Origin: Candidatus Obscuribacterales bacterium
Lineage (GTDB): Bacteria; Cyanobacteriota; Vampirovibrionia; Obscuribacterales; Obscuribacteraceae
Length of the DNA stretch: 64,000 nt
Assembly: GCA_020050685.1 (NCBI GenBank)
Contig: JAGVKG010000025.1
Location: 85,984-149,983 of the forward strand
Direction: 5' to 3'
Shown one piece after another: positions 43,172 to 55,422 of this stretch. A program made the position numbers and the translations under genes. The notes under the pieces were generated by a model. That model had not been told where the DNA came from and did not search any database. It was given only the letters and a program-made list of their open reading frames with translations. How positions within the stretch are numbered: the first letter of the stretch is position 1; each line of letters begins with the position of its first letter.

Positions 43172-43243
43172 GGTGTCCGTTGTCTCAATTTCGTTGTAAT
43201 ATGACAATCAATATAAGATCTTGGCGGATTTTACGAAACGCAT

Positions 43244-43927
43244 ATGTTCACAAATCGACTCTTCAATTTGACGCAAGCTTCGCTGGCTACCTTCCTGGCA
43301 ATGATGCTTTTAAATTTGAGCGCCATTTCTGCGCCTGAGGTTCCCCGTGAACAAGCCCGTGAACACAACCAGCAAGGTATCGCCCTGCAATCACAAGGCA
43401 GGTTGATGCAAGCAGAGGAAGAATACCGCCAAGCAATCAAACTTTATCCTGCAGGTGGTGCCTATCACAATAATTTAGCCTTGGTGCTGAAGGACCAAGA
43501 CAAATTAAACGAGGCAGAAAAGGAAGCAAGAATTGCAGTGCGCTTGCGTCCGGAAAGAGCGGATTATCACTACAACTTGGGCATTGTTTTGCAAAAGCAA
43601 GGCAGATTGGCCGAAGCAGAAGAATTACTTACCAAAGCCAGCAAAATGGATCCGATGGATAGTGAATTTCATTATCGTCTGGCCCAAGTACAGATGTCGC
43701 GCTCTGAGCCGAAATTTGCTCATGAAGAATTGAAGATGGCACTTTTGCTCAAACCAAACGATGCAAAGTTACATAAGCTATTGGGTGATTGTTTACTCTT
43801 GGAACAAAAGGGTGAAGACGCGCTTTCGGAATACCAGAAAGCTTTGGATTTAGATCCTCTAGCCCCTTATGCCGGCGACGTAAAAAACAAAATTGATTAT
43901 CTCAAACAAGTTCAGAGGACACCATGA
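43244..43927 (+). CDS. exported TPR-repeat protein
   Basis: The 227-residue product has a signal peptide (to about ISA, residue 28) and about five tetratricopeptide repeats, for example EHNQQGIALQSQGRLMQAEEEYRQAIKLYP given as GIALQSQGRLMQAEEEY, then NLALVLKDQDKLNEAEKEARIA and NLGIVLQKQGRLAEAEELL. TPRs are protein-binding scaffolds. The gene overlaps the AI-2E-type permease gene by ATGA, so the two products are made together. Confidence 0.88.
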   Translation: MFTNRLFNLTQASLATFLAMMLLNLSAISAPEVPREQAREHNQQGIALQSQGRLMQAEEEYRQAIKLYPAGGAYHNNLALVLKDQDKLNEAEKEARIAVRLRPERADYHYNLGIVLQKQGRLAEAEELLTKASKMDPMDSEFHYRLAQVQMSRSEPKFAHEELKMALLLKPNDAKLHKLLGDCLLLEQKGEDALSEYQKALDLDPLAPYAGDVKNKIDYLKQVQRTP

Positions 43928-45036
43928 GCGAAAAGCTATTAACGCTCCAGCGTCAAATGACTGTATGTGTACTTGCACTTGTATTGCTCTTCTTAATTTT
44001 CCAAGTCAGCAGTTACTTTGCTGATATCTTGCGAATTTTAGGCATTTCGCTTTTGCTTTCTTATTTGGTGATTAATATTGTCGATTTCTTGGAGAAAAAA
44101 CTTGGCTCACGCAGTGCAGCAATTTTAATTGTCTATGCTGTTTTAGCGCTTGTGACAATATTAGGCTCAGTACTAGTGATTCCATCCATGGTCTATCAGT
44201 TGGCTCAATTGGCTGAAGGTATGTTTAATTCCTTGCCGGCTGCTTTTGAAGCACTGACTCGCGCTTTGGCACCACTTGAGCGCCGCTTCCATCAAGCACA
44301 GATTCCCGTCAACACAGTTGACCTTCTTACTACATTTGCGACATCGATTCCCAGACCGGACCCATCATTTCTTCTTGATCGGGTGAGCAACATAGCAGTA
44401 TCAACAGTTACCTGGTTTCTTTATGGTTTGAGCATTTTTGTCGTCTCTTTCTATTTCATGCTTGATGGCCACAAAATGCGCGATTCGATTATTGCCTTAT
44501 TTCCTAAGCGTCATCGGACCAACTTACAAGATATTGCCTCCGCTATCGACAAAAGTTTGCAAGCATTCTTGCGCGGGCAAGTTGTCTTGGCATTTCTCAT
44601 GGGCGCAATTATGCTGGTGTTTTACTTAGCGCTTGGTGTGCATTATGCTCTTTTGCTTTCAGTAATTCTGGCAATTGCCGAAATCATCCCCGTGGTTGGA
44701 CCACCTTTGGGGATTTTGCCGGCCTTAATATCTGTTGCCCTTTACGGTATGGATTTTTGCCCAGGCAATCGTCTTTTTGAAATTATCATTCTGGCCTTGA
44801 TTGTCAGTGTGATTCAGTGGATCAAGGACAATGTGGTGGCACCACGTTATGTTGGTAATGTTATTGGCGTGCATCCAGTAATTATCTTTCTGGCAATTAT
44901 GGTTGGCGCTCGAGTCGATGGTATTTGTGGCGTAATTTTTGCCTTGCCTTGTGCTTGCGTGGTAAACGTTATGGTCAATCATCTGACAAACCACTTACCA
45001 AAAAAACATGCAGAAGAGGACTCAGCCCATGCCTGA
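43924..45036 (+). CDS. AI-2E transporter family (PerM/TqsA-like) membrane protein
   Basis: The 370-residue protein has the family's topology: two N-terminal helices pairs (about 14-30, 35-55, 62-85), a large loop (about 90-160), then four to five helices with the conserved end PVVGPPLGILPALISVAL, NVVAPRYVGNVIGVHPVIIFLAIMVGARVDGICGVIFALP (quoted in parts). Family members export AI-2 or act as Na+/H+ antiporters, so the substrate is open. It overlaps both neighbours, the TPR gene and the PAS kinase gene, so it probably belongs to the signalling block. Confidence 0.88.
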   Translation: MSEKLLTLQRQMTVCVLALVLLFLIFQVSSYFADILRILGISLLLSYLVINIVDFLEKKLGSRSAAILIVYAVLALVTILGSVLVIPSMVYQLAQLAEGMFNSLPAAFEALTRALAPLERRFHQAQIPVNTVDLLTTFATSIPRPDPSFLLDRVSNIAVSTVTWFLYGLSIFVVSFYFMLDGHKMRDSIIALFPKRHRTNLQDIASAIDKSLQAFLRGQVVLAFLMGAIMLVFYLALGVHYALLLSVILAIAEIIPVVGPPLGILPALISVALYGMDFCPGNRLFEIIILALIVSVIQWIKDNVVAPRYVGNVIGVHPVIIFLAIMVGARVDGICGVIFALPCACVVNVMVNHLTNHLPKKHAEEDSAHA

Positions 45037-46636
45037 GTCAATTCCCAACTTAAGTCCTGATCCGGCTCACCGGCAGTTGTCTGAGCCACTTTCGTCACTA
45101 CCGAGAATTTTTCAAGACGCACCGATTGGCATCGTGATTACCGGTTTGGATTTCAAATTCGTGCGCGCCAACAAGTGCATTTGCGATTGGCTTGGCTATA
45201 CGGAAAGTGAATTACAAAACCGCACATTTGCTGAAATCACCCACACAGATGATCGAGAACAGAGCGTAGATGTAGCACACAAATTGTTGGAGCAAAAGAT
45301 AACTTCATCCAACGTAGAGAAACGTTATTTGCGTAAAGACGATACCATCTTGTGGGCGAGCATCACCGTCACCATGATTAAGGACAACGATCATAAGCCA
45401 TGCGGTTTTCTTGGTTTTGTGCAAAATATTTCCGAGCGTGTGGCCTGCGAGCGCGAGCATGGACAAAACGAAGAACTCTTAAATCAATTAGCAGATAATA
45501 TAGATGAAGTTATCTGGATTGCTGATGCCAAAACCAGCCAGACACTTTATGTCAGCCCGGCTTATGAAACAATTTGGCGAACCCCTCGCCAATCTTTATA
45601 TGATGATTCCAATTCTTTTCTCTCAGCAGTGCATCCTGATGACCGGGACAATTTCACGGAATGCATCAACCAAGCACTTACCCGTGGTGGCAGATTCATC
45701 CATGAGTATCGGCTACGGCATGCCGATGGTGCCATACGTTGGCTGGTCAGCCGTGGATTTCCAATTTTAGATCGAGCCGGCAACCTGGCCCGCATTTGTG
45801 GTATCACAGAAGATATCACCGAACGCAAAGAAGCAGAAGCACAAATTGCTCGCTTGAATCAAAACTTGCAAGAACGTTTGCTTGAGCTTGCTGATGCAAA
45901 CAAAAAACTAGAATCACTTACCGAAAGAGCTTTAGTTGCAGCCAAGGTCAAGTCAGAATTTGTCACCAACATAAGCCATGAAATTCGCACACCGCTTTCG
46001 GCAGCCATTGGCATGACCGAACTTTTGCTTGACACAGAGTTGAATGAAGAACAATTGATCTTGGCTCGTTCAATGTATGGTTCTTCACAAGCACTTCTCT
46101 ATATCATCAATGATTTGCTGGATTTTTCCAAATTGGAAGCTGGTCATATCCGCATTGAAACAATTGAGATGAGTGTGGCTGCTATTGTTGCTGAATGTGC
46201 AGACATGCTGGCAGCGCGGGCACGCGAAAAACAATTGATTCTCACAACATTTATTGATCCGGGAATTCCTGGAAAGCTTAAAGGCGATCCACATAGATTG
46301 CGTCAAATTCTTTTGAACTTGGTGGACAATGCAGTTAAGTTCACGCATAAAGGACAAATCAATATAGATGTACGACTCGCGACCAAACAGAGCGATAGTC
46401 TTTTGCTCAATTTTTCCGTTGAAGACACAGGCATTGGTTTAAATCAGGAAGTGCGCCAGCATATTTTCAAACCATTTGTTCAAGCCGATGGATCAACCAC
46501 ACGCAAATATGGTGGCACTGGCCTTGGTCTTTCTATCTCCAAAAGATTGGTTGAACTAATGGGCGGCGAACTTTCAGTTGATTCTGTGGAAGGTGAAGGT
46601 TCGCGATTTTTCTTCAGCATCAATTTCAAGATTTAA
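45029..46636 (+). CDS. PAS-domain histidine kinase
   Basis: ATG 45029 has AGAGGA eight bases ahead and overlaps the permease stop by 8 bp, giving 535 residues. Two PAS domains (about 25-140 and 150-270) each end in a PAC-like segment ([32 protein letters not shown]). A coiled coil follows, then the H-box [12 protein letters not shown] with His317, N-box [19 protein letters not shown] and [15 protein letters not shown]. It has no membrane helix and no receiver domain, so it should be a cytosolic sensor that passes phosphate to one of the regulators downstream. Confidence 0.92.
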   Translation: MPESIPNLSPDPAHRQLSEPLSSLPRIFQDAPIGIVITGLDFKFVRANKCICDWLGYTESELQNRTFAEITHTDDREQSVDVAHKLLEQKITSSNVEKRYLRKDDTILWASITVTMIKDNDHKPCGFLGFVQNISERVACEREHGQNEELLNQLADNIDEVIWIADAKTSQTLYVSPAYETIWRTPRQSLYDDSNSFLSAVHPDDRDNFTECINQALTRGGRFIHEYRLRHADGAIRWLVSRGFPILDRAGNLARICGITEDITERKEAEAQIARLNQNLQERLLELADANKKLESLTERALVAAKVKSEFVTNISHEIRTPLSAAIGMTELLLDTELNEEQLILARSMYGSSQALLYIINDLLDFSKLEAGHIRIETIEMSVAAIVAECADMLAARAREKQLILTTFIDPGIPGKLKGDPHRLRQILLNLVDNAVKFTHKGQINIDVRLATKQSDSLLLNFSVEDTGIGLNQEVRQHIFKPFVQADGSTTRKYGGTGLGLSISKRLVELMGGELSVDSVEGEGSRFFFSINFKI

Positions 46637-46871
46637 TTGTTAGCGCGGCTTTGCTAGACCTAGCGCTTTTTAATTTAATTTTGGAAATAAAGCCAGCAAA
46701 CTTGATTAGGGTGACCTTCCCGGTGGAATAACTTGCCTGGCATCACTGAACCCCTAAAGACAAAAACCTTGCTTGGCTGCGGAAATGAGACAGCCTGAGC
46801 GAAGCTTTGGTTTGTAAATAAAATTGCAAATATGCTTGCAAGAATGCTGATTAATTGCGGAGGTGGCGACA

Positions 46872-49800
46872 ATGGCGAGTAAAAGCTCGGTATTGGACAA
46901 AGACTTTATTGACAACAGAGCTTTATTATCAGCCCTGCGATCGGTAAGAAACGGCGACTTTTCAGTCCGGTTGCCTTTGGCACAGTCCGGAGTGGCCGGT
47001 GATATCGCTGAGGCCTTTAACGAAATCGTCAATTTAAACCAACGCATGACCACCGAACTGGAACGAGTTTCGGTCGTTGTCGGTAAAGAAGGAAAAATTC
47101 AGCAGCGCGTTTCCATGCCAAATGTCTCCGGATCATGGGAAGCAAGTATAACTTCAATAAATTCTTTAATTGGGGATCTAGTTCAACCAACTACAGAAGT
47201 GACGCGCGTGATTGGCGCTGTGGCTCGTGGCGATCTTTCGCAAAAAATGGCCTTGGAAATTGAAGGCAGACCGGTGAAAGGAGAATTCCTCCGCACAGCC
47301 AAAATTGTAAACACCATGGTGGACCAGCTCAATTCATTTGCTTCAGAAGTGACCCGGGTGGCGCGTGAAGTGGGAACGGAAGGAAAGCTGGGCGGGCAAG
47401 CTATTGTCAAAGGCGTTGCCGGTGTTTGGAAAGACTTGACCGATAATGTGAACTCAATGGCGTCTAACCTGACAGGACAGGTGCGTAACATTGCTGAAGT
47501 GACAACCGCTGTGGCAAACGGCGATCTGTCAAAGAAAATTACTGTCGACGTGAAAGGCGAAATTCTCGAGCTAAAAAACACCATCAACACCATGGTGGAC
47601 CAACTGAATTCATTTGCTTCAGAAGTGACCCGGGTGGCGCGTGAAGTAGGAACGGAAGGAAAGTTGGGTGGACAAGCCCTTGTGAAAGGTGTTGCCGGTG
47701 TTTGGAAAGACCTGACCGACAACGTGAACTCAATGGCGTCAAATCTTACAGGCCAAGTGCGTAACATTGCTGACGTTACAACGGCTGTGGCTCGTGGTGA
47801 CTTATCAAAGAAGATCACAGTCGACGTCAAAGGCGAAATTCTCGAGCTAAAAGACACCATCAATACCATGGTGGACCAGCTCAATTCATTTGCTTCAGAA
47901 GTGACCCGGGTGGCGCGTGAAGTAGGAACGTTCGGTAAGCTGGGCGGTCAAGCGCAGGTGAAAGGGGTTGGCGGTGTCTGGAAAGATTTGACAGACAACG
48001 TGAACTCAATGGCATCGAACCTGACAGGACAAGTGCGTAACATTGCTGAAGTGACAACCGCAGTCGCCCGTGGCGATCTATCGAAGAAGATTACCGTCGA
48101 CGTTAAAGGCGAAATTCTTGAACTGAAAAATACAATCAATACAATGGTGGACCAACTGAATTCATTTGCTTCAGAAGTGACCCGTGTGGCGCGTGAAGTA
48201 GGAACAGAAGGAAAGCTCGGTGGACAAGCACAAGTAAAAGGAGTTGGTGGTGTCTGGAAAGACTTAACAGACAACGTGAACTCAATGGCGTCAAATCTGA
48301 CAAGCCAAGTGCGTAACATTGCTGAAGTGACAACCGCTGTGGCTCTTGGTGATCTATCGAAGAAGATTACCGTGGACGTTAAAGGCGAAATTCTTGAGCT
48401 AAAAAATACAATCAATACCATGGTGGACCAACTAAATTCTTTTGCTTCAGAAGTGACCCGGGTGGCGCGTGAAGTGGGAACGGAAGGAAAGCTCGGTGGA
48501 CAAGCTATTGTGAAGGGTGTTGCCGGTGTTTGGAAAGATTTGACAGACAATGTGAACTCAATGGCATCGAACCTGACAGGACAAGTGCGTAACATTGCTG
48601 AAGTGACAACCGCTGTGGCGACGGGCGACCTATCGAAGAAGATTACCGTCGACGTTAAAGGTGAAATTCTTGAGCTAAAGAAAACCATCAATACCATGGT
48701 GGACCAGCTGAATTCATTTGCTTCAGAAGTGACGCGTGTAGCGCGTGAAGTAGGAACGGAAGGAAAGCTCGGTGGACAAGCGCAAGTCAAAGGAGTTGGT
48801 GGTGTCTGGAAAGATTTGACAGACAACGTCAACTCAATGGCGTCAAACCTGACAAGCCAAGTGCGTAACATTGCCGAAGTGACAACCGCTGTGGCTCTTG
48901 GTGATCTATCGAAAAAGATTACCGTGGACGTTAAAGGCGAGATTCTTGAACTAAAGAAAACCATCAATACCATGGTGGACCAGCTCAATTCATTTGCTTC
49001 AGAAGTGACACGGGTGGCGCGTGAAGTGGGAACGCAAGGAATTCTCGGTGGACAAGCGCAAGTAAAAGATGTTGCCGGTGTTTGGAAAGACTTGACCGAC
49101 AACGTGAACTCAATGGCGTCAAACCTGACAGGACAAGTGCGTAACATTGCTGATGTGACAACCGCCGTAGCTCTTGGTGATTTATCCAAAAAGATTACGG
49201 TCGACGTTAAAGGCGAAATTCTTGAACTGAAAAACACCATCAATACCATGGTGGACCAACTGAATTCATTTGCTTCAGAAGTCACCCGTGTGGCTCGTGA
49301 AGTAGGAACGGAAGGAATTCTTGGTGGACAAGCTGAAGTAAAAGACGTTGCCGGTGTCTGGAAAGACTTGAGTGATAATGTGAATTCAATGGCATCGAAC
49401 CTGACAGGACAAGTGCGTAACATTGCCGAAGTGACAACTGCAATTGCTAATGGTGACTTATCGAAGAAGATTACCGTCGACGTTAAAGGCGAAATTCTTG
49501 AACTAAAAAATACAATCAATACTCTAGTTGACCAGCTCAATTCTTTTGCTTCAGAAGTGACCCGTGTGGCTCGTGAAGTGGGTACGGAAGGGAAACTCGG
49601 TGGTCAAGCTATTGTGAAGGGTGTTGCCGGTGTCTGGAAAGATTTGACAGACAACGTGAACTGGATGGCATCCAACCTGACAGGACAAGTGCGTAACATT
49701 GCTGAAGTGACAACCGCTGTGGCAAACGGCGACTTATCCAAGAAGATTACCGTCGACGTTTATGGCGAAATCTTAGAGCTAAAAAACACAATCAATACCA

Positions 49801-52800
49801 TGGTGGACCAGCTGAATTCATTTGCCTCAGAAGTGACCCGTGTGGCTCGTGAAGTGGGTACGGAAGGGAAGCTCGGTGGACAAGCCATGGTAAAAGGCGT
49901 TGCCGGTGTCTGGAAAGACTTAACCGAAAATGTGAATTACATGGCGTCTAACTTAACCGGCCAAGTGCGCGGTATTGCCAAAGTTGTGACCGGTGTGGCA
50001 AACGGCAACTTGAAACAGAAGCTCACATTGGAAGCCAAAGGCGAAATTGCTGCTCTGGCTGACACAATCAACGAAATGAGTGAGACACTGGCAACATTTG
50101 CTGACCAGGTAACCACGGTGGCGCGCGAGGTGGGTATTGAAGGAAAGTTGGGCGGACAAGCACGTGTGCCTGGCGCTGCCGGGACATGGAAAGACTTGAC
50201 CGATAACGTGAATGAGCTAGCTGCTAACCTCACCACTCAGGTACGCGCGATTGCGGAAGTGGCAACTGCCGTGACCAAAGGCGACCTGACACGATCAATT
50301 ACAGTCGAAGCTCAAGGCGAAGTTGCGGCTCTCAAAGATAACTTGAACGAGATGATTCGTAACTTAAGAGATACAACGCAAATCAACACTGAGCAAGACT
50401 GGCTCAAGACCAATTTAGCCAAACTTACACGTTTGTTACAAGGTCAGCGCGATTTGGTCACAGTCTCGCAACTTATTTTATCTGAGCTGGCTCCACTGGT
50501 ATCAGCTCACCATGGCGTTTTCTATATGGTAGAAAATGACGATGAGGACACAACCTTAAGACTATTTTCCAGTTATGCCTACAAAGAACGCAAGAGCGTG
50601 GCAAGCGAATTCAAATTACGCGAAGGCCTGGTTGGTCAATGTGCTTTTGAAAAGCAAAGAATTCTGCTTACGGAAGTGCCCGACAATTATATTCAAGTTT
50701 CATCGGGACTTGGTGAAGGCAAGCCTTTGAATATCATTGTTTTGCCAGTCCTATTTGAGGGACAAGTACAAGCCGTGGTAGAACTGGCCTCCTTCAACCG
50801 CTTCCGTGATATTCACGTGGCATTCTTAGATCAATTGACAGAAAGTATTGGTATTGTGTTAAACACCATTTCTGCCACCATGCGTACGGAAGACTTGCTC
50901 AGACAATCACAGTCAATGGCAACCGAGCTGCAAAGCCAACAACAAGAGTTGCAAAAGACCAACGAGCGCCTGCAAGAACAAGCTGCCTCTTTGAGAAAGT
51001 CAGAGGAACTCTTAAAGTCACAACAAGACGAGCTGCAACAAACCAACGAAGAGCTGGAAGAGAAAGCACGCTTGCTCTCTGAACAAAAATCAGAAGTTGA
51101 AGCAAAAAACCAAGAAATTGAAACAGCCAGACAAGCAATTGAGGAAAAGGCCGAACAGTTAGCCTTGACCTCACGCTATAAATCCGAGTTCCTGGCCAAT
51201 ATGTCTCACGAGTTGAGAACACCGCTGAATAGTTTATTGATTCTGGCCAAGTTACTTTCAGAGAATACGGATGCCAACCTCAGTGCCAAACAAATTGAGT
51301 TTGCCGAGACAATTTATTCAGCTGGTGCCGACTTATTGGCCTTAATCAATGACATTCTCGATTTGGCTAAGATTGAATCGGGCACCATGGGGGTAGAAAT
51401 TAGTGAATTGACTTTCAGTGAAATTTCCGAGGACATTGAAAGAAGTTTCCGTCAACTGGCAACAGATAAGGGTCTAGATTTTGGTATTGATGCATCCGAG
51501 CATTTGCCACGATCTTTATATACAGATCCCAAACGCTTGCAACAAGTTTTGAACAATTTGCTTTCTAATGCCTTCAAGTTCACGCATAGAGGTAGTGTCA
51601 CTTTGAGCATGGACGTCGCAGAGAAAGGCTGGGATCCGGAAAGTGAAACACTTGGTCGGGCAGATTCAGTGATTGTCTTTAGAGTGCAAGACACAGGCAT
51701 TGGCATTGCCGACGAAAAACAAAAGATTATCTTCGAGGCTTTCCAACAAGCTGATGGCACCACTTCCAGACAATATGGCGGTACCGGTCTTGGTCTTTCC
51801 ATCAGTCGAGAAATTGCCAGACTCTTGGGTGGCGAAATCCGCCTAGAGTCAAGACCAGGACAAGGCAGCACCTTCTCGTTTTATTTGCCGCATAGCTTCA
51901 TGACCCCGACAATGTCACCACGTCGGGCTGCCAATGCTCAACAACTTATGGATCAATTGGCTCGCTCAGCCCAAGTTACACCGGGCGGCACGGCCACAGA
52001 ACGTGGCAACGTGGCTGTGATTACCGAATCCAAAATTGAAGACGACCGGGCTAATTTAGGAGAGAACGACAGAATACTCTTAATTGTTGAGGATGATAAG
52101 CATTTTGCCCAAGTTCTTCTAAGCATTGCCCATGAGCGTGGCTATAAGGCTATTGTTGCTCATAGTGGTGAAGCGGCCTTGGCCTTAACCACTAAGTACA
52201 AACCAGACGCCATTTCACTTGATGTTCGCTTGCCGGAAATGGATGGCTGGACGGTCTTGGATCGCCTCAAACATGACCCGCGTTTCCGCCATATTCCAGT
52301 TAATGTGATTTCCGTCGACGAGCAGCGCCAGCGCGGTCTCAAACAAGGAGCTGTAGCCTGGCTGCAAAAACCAGTCAGCAAGGAAGCCTTATCAGAGGCC
52401 TTCCAGCACTTACAAGAAATTGTTGAGCGTAAAACCAAGTCACTCTTAATTGTTGAGGATAATCAAACCCAACGCGAGTCGATGATTGAACTGATTGGCT
52501 CGGAAGATGTAGAAATAAAGGCTGTATCAAGCGGGCAAGAAGCCCTTGCCGCTCTCGAGAGCATGCCAATTGATTGTTTGGTCTTAGATCTGCAATTGCC
52601 AGACATGGCAGGATTTGAACTGCTTGAAAAGATTAGATTAGACCTTAAACTTACCGAATTACCGATTATTGTCTATACAGGGCGTGACTTAAGCAAACGG
52701 GAAGAAACTGAGTTAAGAAAGCTTGCCGATACGATCATTATTAAGGATGTTAAGTCGCTCGAAAGGCTGCTTGATGAAACGGCACTATTCTTGCACCGAG

Positions 52801-53240
52801 TAGAGGCTAATTTACCTGATGCTAAAAAGCAGATGCTTGAACAAATTCGCCGTTCGGATCCGGCACTTTCTGGCAAAAAGGTCCTGATTGTTGATGATGA
52901 CGTGCGCAATATCTTCGCTCTAACCTCAATTCTTGAACGCCATAGCATGGATGTGCTGTATGCTGAGAATGGCAAGGACGCAGTCGAGATTCTAGCCAAA
53001 ACACCAAACATTGATCTGGTACTTATGGACGTAATGATGCCAGAAATGGATGGATACGAAACCACCAAGGAAATTCGCTCTCACAAGGAGTTCCAAAACT
53101 TGCCAATTATTGCCTTGACCGCTAAGGCAATGAAGAATGACAGGCAGAAGTGTATTGATGCTGGAGCGTCCGATTACATTGCCAAACCAGTAGACCCCGA
53201 TCAGTTATTGTCACTCTTACGCGTATGGCTATACAAATAG
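46872..53240 (+). CDS. giant soluble HAMP-array hybrid histidine kinase with three receivers
   Basis: ATG 46872 follows GGAGG by eight bases and gives 2122 residues. There is no membrane segment. An N-terminal diverged unit is followed by about eleven HAMP-dyad units of 92 residues (nt 47313-50360), nine of them nearly identical, with [18 protein letters not shown] and [14 protein letters not shown] in each. A GAF domain (about 1190-1330), a long coiled coil, the H-box MSHELRTPL with His1446, an ATPase domain ([30 protein letters not shown]), and three receivers with Asp1784, Asp1906 and Asp2053 follow. The middle receiver ends in IIIKDVKS. The architecture resembles fungal group III (Nik1-type) osmosensor kinases. 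It overlaps cheR by 16 bp. Confidence 0.93.
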   Translation: MASKSSVLDKDFIDNRALLSALRSVRNGDFSVRLPLAQSGVAGDIAEAFNEIVNLNQRMTTELERVSVVVGKEGKIQQRVSMPNVSGSWEASITSINSLIGDLVQPTTEVTRVIGAVARGDLSQKMALEIEGRPVKGEFLRTAKIVNTMVDQLNSFASEVTRVAREVGTEGKLGGQAIVKGVAGVWKDLTDNVNSMASNLTGQVRNIAEVTTAVANGDLSKKITVDVKGEILELKNTINTMVDQLNSFASEVTRVAREVGTEGKLGGQALVKGVAGVWKDLTDNVNSMASNLTGQVRNIADVTTAVARGDLSKKITVDVKGEILELKDTINTMVDQLNSFASEVTRVAREVGTFGKLGGQAQVKGVGGVWKDLTDNVNSMASNLTGQVRNIAEVTTAVARGDLSKKITVDVKGEILELKNTINTMVDQLNSFASEVTRVAREVGTEGKLGGQAQVKGVGGVWKDLTDNVNSMASNLTSQVRNIAEVTTAVALGDLSKKITVDVKGEILELKNTINTMVDQLNSFASEVTRVAREVGTEGKLGGQAIVKGVAGVWKDLTDNVNSMASNLTGQVRNIAEVTTAVATGDLSKKITVDVKGEILELKKTINTMVDQLNSFASEVTRVAREVGTEGKLGGQAQVKGVGGVWKDLTDNVNSMASNLTSQVRNIAEVTTAVALGDLSKKITVDVKGEILELKKTINTMVDQLNSFASEVTRVAREVGTQGILGGQAQVKDVAGVWKDLTDNVNSMASNLTGQVRNIADVTTAVALGDLSKKITVDVKGEILELKNTINTMVDQLNSFASEVTRVAREVGTEGILGGQAEVKDVAGVWKDLSDNVNSMASNLTGQVRNIAEVTTAIANGDLSKKITVDVKGEILELKNTINTLVDQLNSFASEVTRVAREVGTEGKLGGQAIVKGVAGVWKDLTDNVNWMASNLTGQVRNIAEVTTAVANGDLSKKITVDVYGEILELKNTINTMVDQLNSFASEVTRVAREVGTEGKLGGQAMVKGVAGVWKDLTENVNYMASNLTGQVRGIAKVVTGVANGNLKQKLTLEAKGEIAALADTINEMSETLATFADQVTTVAREVGIEGKLGGQARVPGAAGTWKDLTDNVNELAANLTTQVRAIAEVATAVTKGDLTRSITVEAQGEVAALKDNLNEMIRNLRDTTQINTEQDWLKTNLAKLTRLLQGQRDLVTVSQLILSELAPLVSAHHGVFYMVENDDEDTTLRLFSSYAYKERKSVASEFKLREGLVGQCAFEKQRILLTEVPDNYIQVSSGLGEGKPLNIIVLPVLFEGQVQAVVELASFNRFRDIHVAFLDQLTESIGIVLNTISATMRTEDLLRQSQSMATELQSQQQELQKTNERLQEQAASLRKSEELLKSQQDELQQTNEELEEKARLLSEQKSEVEAKNQEIETARQAIEEKAEQLALTSRYKSEFLANMSHELRTPLNSLLILAKLLSENTDANLSAKQIEFAETIYSAGADLLALINDILDLAKIESGTMGVEISELTFSEISEDIERSFRQLATDKGLDFGIDASEHLPRSLYTDPKRLQQVLNNLLSNAFKFTHRGSVTLSMDVAEKGWDPESETLGRADSVIVFRVQDTGIGIADEKQKIIFEAFQQADGTTSRQYGGTGLGLSISREIARLLGGEIRLESRPGQGSTFSFYLPHSFMTPTMSPRRAANAQQLMDQLARSAQVTPGGTATERGNVAVITESKIEDDRANLGENDRILLIVEDDKHFAQVLLSIAHERGYKAIVAHSGEAALALTTKYKPDAISLDVRLPEMDGWTVLDRLKHDPRFRHIPVNVISVDEQRQRGLKQGAVAWLQKPVSKEALSEAFQHLQEIVERKTKSLLIVEDNQTQRESMIELIGSEDVEIKAVSSGQEALAALESMPIDCLVLDLQLPDMAGFELLEKIRLDLKLTELPIIVYTGRDLSKREETELRKLADTIIIKDVKSLERLLDETALFLHRVEANLPDAKKQMLEQIRRSDPALSGKKVLIVDDDVRNIFALTSILERHSMDVLYAENGKDAVEILAKTPNIDLVLMDVMMPEMDGYETTKEIRSHKEFQNLPIIALTAKAMKNDRQKCIDAGASDYIAKPVDPDQLLSLLRVWLYK
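47313..50360 (+). repeat. 276-bp tandem repeats (HAMP units)
   Basis: The unit starting ACCATGGTGGACCA recurs at 47313, 47589 and 47865 and so on with an exact 276-bp period, about eleven units in all. The first nine are highly alike at the DNA level, the last two diverged. Differences cluster in a few codons (for example ANGD, ARGD, ALGD, ATGD), which suggests recent amplification or ongoing gene conversion. Confidence 0.95.
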
Positions 53241-54085
53241 AATCACAAATACCAATTGGCAATCAAGACATCAGGCTTGACGAAATTGAAATTCGCCTTT
53301 TGCTAGAAGGTATCTATCAGTATTATGGCTACGATTTCCGGGATTATTCATTTCCTTCGCTTAGACGCAGGCTCTGGAACCGGGTTCGGGCAGAGCAATT
53401 AGAAAACATTTCCGCCTTACAAGAAAAGATTCTCCATGATGAATCGACTTTGCAAAGGCTTTTGCTTGAGCTTTCGGTTACCTTAACCTCGCTATTTCGC
53501 GATCCTAGCTTCTATACCAGTGTGCGCGATTCAGTCATTCCGCATTTGAAGACCTTTCCCTTTATCCGCATTTGGCACGTTGGCTGCTCGACTGGCGAGG
53601 AGGTTTATTCGCTAGCAATCATGTTGCAAGAAGCCGGCATTTACGACCGTTGCTTGATTTATGCCACCGACATGAATCCTCATGTATTGCAGAAAGCCAA
53701 AGACGGCATTTATTCCATGGAACGAATGAAAGAGTACGAAAAGAACTATCTTGCCTCTGGCGGCGAAGGCGACCTTTCCGACTATTATGTCTCTGATTCA
53801 CAAAACGCCATCTTTAATTCCAGACTAAGAAAGAAAGTCGTTTTTGCGATCCACAATTTAGCTGTAGATAGAGTCTTTAACGAATTCAATTTGATCTTCT
53901 GCCGCAATGTGCTGATTTATTTCAACAAGCCTTTGCAGGACCGTGTGCATAGTTTGCTTTACCAGAGCCTATCGCAACAAGGTGTACTGGGTCTGGGCAG
54001 CATGGAGTCGCTCAACCTCACGCCCCATCAGACTTGTTACAAGCAAGTTGATCATCAAAGCAAGCTGTTTCGGAGGATACGCTGA
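53225..54085 (+). CDS. cheR: CheR-type protein methyltransferase
   Basis: The 286-residue product is a SAM-dependent glutamate methyltransferase of the CheR family. The N-terminal helical domain ([21 protein letters not shown], quoted as [14 protein letters not shown]) with the Arg-rich LRRRLWNR helix is followed by the SAM motif [17 protein letters not shown], an ATDMN loop for the ribose and [12 protein letters not shown]. It lacks TPRs. It overlaps the HAMP kinase by 16 bp and the next kinase by one base. No chemoreceptor or CheB gene is in the window, so its substrate may be the kinase array itself or an unlinked receptor. Confidence 0.92.
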   Translation: MAIQIESQIPIGNQDIRLDEIEIRLLLEGIYQYYGYDFRDYSFPSLRRRLWNRVRAEQLENISALQEKILHDESTLQRLLLELSVTLTSLFRDPSFYTSVRDSVIPHLKTFPFIRIWHVGCSTGEEVYSLAIMLQEAGIYDRCLIYATDMNPHVLQKAKDGIYSMERMKEYEKNYLASGGEGDLSDYYVSDSQNAIFNSRLRKKVVFAIHNLAVDRVFNEFNLIFCRNVLIYFNKPLQDRVHSLLYQSLSQQGVLGLGSMESLNLTPHQTCYKQVDHQSKLFRRIR

Positions 54086-55422
54086 TGCATGCTAGCCAAG
54101 ATCTAGCAGTACCGACGACAGACATAGTCTCTGCCCAAGACGTTGTCGATATTCTTCTCGTTGATGATCGAACCGAGAACTTGATTGCTTTAGAAGCAGC
54201 ACTGGCCAGCCAGGAATACAATATTGTCCAATGTCATTCTGGCGAGGAGGCACTCAGGCAATTACTTAAACAAGACTATGCAGTGATTCTCATGGACGTG
54301 CAAATGCCCGGACTGGATGGCTTTGAAACAGCTAAGTTGATTCGCCAACGCGAGCGCAGCCGCTACACACCAATCATTTTTCTCACCGCAATCAATACAA
54401 GTGATACCAATGTATTAACTGGCTATTTGTCTGGTGCAATTGATTATCTTTTCAAACCGCTTGATTCAGCAGTTTTGCGATCGAAAGTGAATGCCTTTGT
54501 CGAACTCTTCCGGCAAAAAGAGCATGTCAGAAAACAAGCCGAGGTTTTGACTCGTGTCAATTGTGATTTAGAACAAGCCATTGCAGAAAGGCGCAAAGCA
54601 GAAGCACTGTTAGAAAAGCTCAATTCTGAGTTAGAAGAGCGCGTAGCCGAGCGTACGGAACAGTTGGCACACTCTAATGAAGCACTGAGGCAGTTTGCCA
54701 ACATAGCCTCGCACGACTTGCAAGAACCACTACGCATGGTGCAAGGCTATAGCCAATTGCTCCTCAGGCGCTACCAAGACAAATTAGACGCCGAGGCAGT
54801 TGAGTTCATCACTTTTATTAACAAAGGTGTTGAGCGCATGCAATCGCTAATTCAAGATGTTTTGGATCATTCTTACATAAGCAACCGCAATGCTTATTTT
54901 AGCCGCGTGGAAACAAGTGAAATTCTAGGCCAGGTGCTTTGTGATTTGCGAGGCTCAATTAACGAGTCCGGTGCTGATATAACCATGGACGAATTACCAG
55001 TGGTATCGGCTGACGGACCACAACTAAAACAACTATTTCAGAACCTTGTATCTAATGCTTTGAAATTCCGCTCCAGCGAGCCACCTTCGATTCATATAGG
55101 GGCTAAGCTAGATGGTCCAAACATAGTTTTTTCTGTGCAAGACAACGGTATTGGTTTGGAGCCAGAATACCGCGAACAAATATTTGAAATGTTCAAACGT
55201 TTGCACAACCGTAATCGATATCCAGGAAACGGTATAGGTCTGGCAATTTGCAAACAGATTGTCGAGGCCCACAATGGCCAAATTTGGGTAGAGTCAGAGC
55301 CAGGGGAAGGTTCAACTTTCTACTTCACAATCAGGTCTGATATCAATCAGACAAATGAGAACGACGACAAGGGAGAAACCAGAAAAGACACTCAAGGAGA
55401 CACGAATGAAGGACAAGCTTGA
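54085..55422 (+). CDS. receiver-histidine kinase fusion
   Basis: ATG 54085 shares its A with the cheR stop (TGATG) and has GGAGG nine bases ahead. The 445-residue protein has an N-terminal receiver (LLVDDRTEN, phosphoacceptor Asp in ILMDVQMPG, FLTA, YLFKPL), a long coiled coil, then the H-box IASHDLQEPLRMVQGY with His210, N-box NLVSNALKF, DNGIGLEPEY and GNGIGLAICKQIV. The HDLQEP box is the phytochrome-like kinase class often paired with Rcp1-type regulators, and one lies directly downstream. The receiver lets it take input from another kinase of the block. Confidence 0.92.
   Translation: MHASQDLAVPTTDIVSAQDVVDILLVDDRTENLIALEAALASQEYNIVQCHSGEEALRQLLKQDYAVILMDVQMPGLDGFETAKLIRQRERSRYTPIIFLTAINTSDTNVLTGYLSGAIDYLFKPLDSAVLRSKVNAFVELFRQKEHVRKQAEVLTRVNCDLEQAIAERRKAEALLEKLNSELEERVAERTEQLAHSNEALRQFANIASHDLQEPLRMVQGYSQLLLRRYQDKLDAEAVEFITFINKGVERMQSLIQDVLDHSYISNRNAYFSRVETSEILGQVLCDLRGSINESGADITMDELPVVSADGPQLKQLFQNLVSNALKFRSSEPPSIHIGAKLDGPNIVFSVQDNGIGLEPEYREQIFEMFKRLHNRNRYPGNGIGLAICKQIVEAHNGQIWVESEPGEGSTFYFTIRSDINQTNENDDKGETRKDTQGDTNEGQA

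Noticed and set aside
47948..49540. Long antisense open frames across the HAMP array (also 47183-47884)
   Set aside because: They arise because each 276-bp unit lacks antisense stops and the period is a multiple of three. No start site and no protein-like composition.
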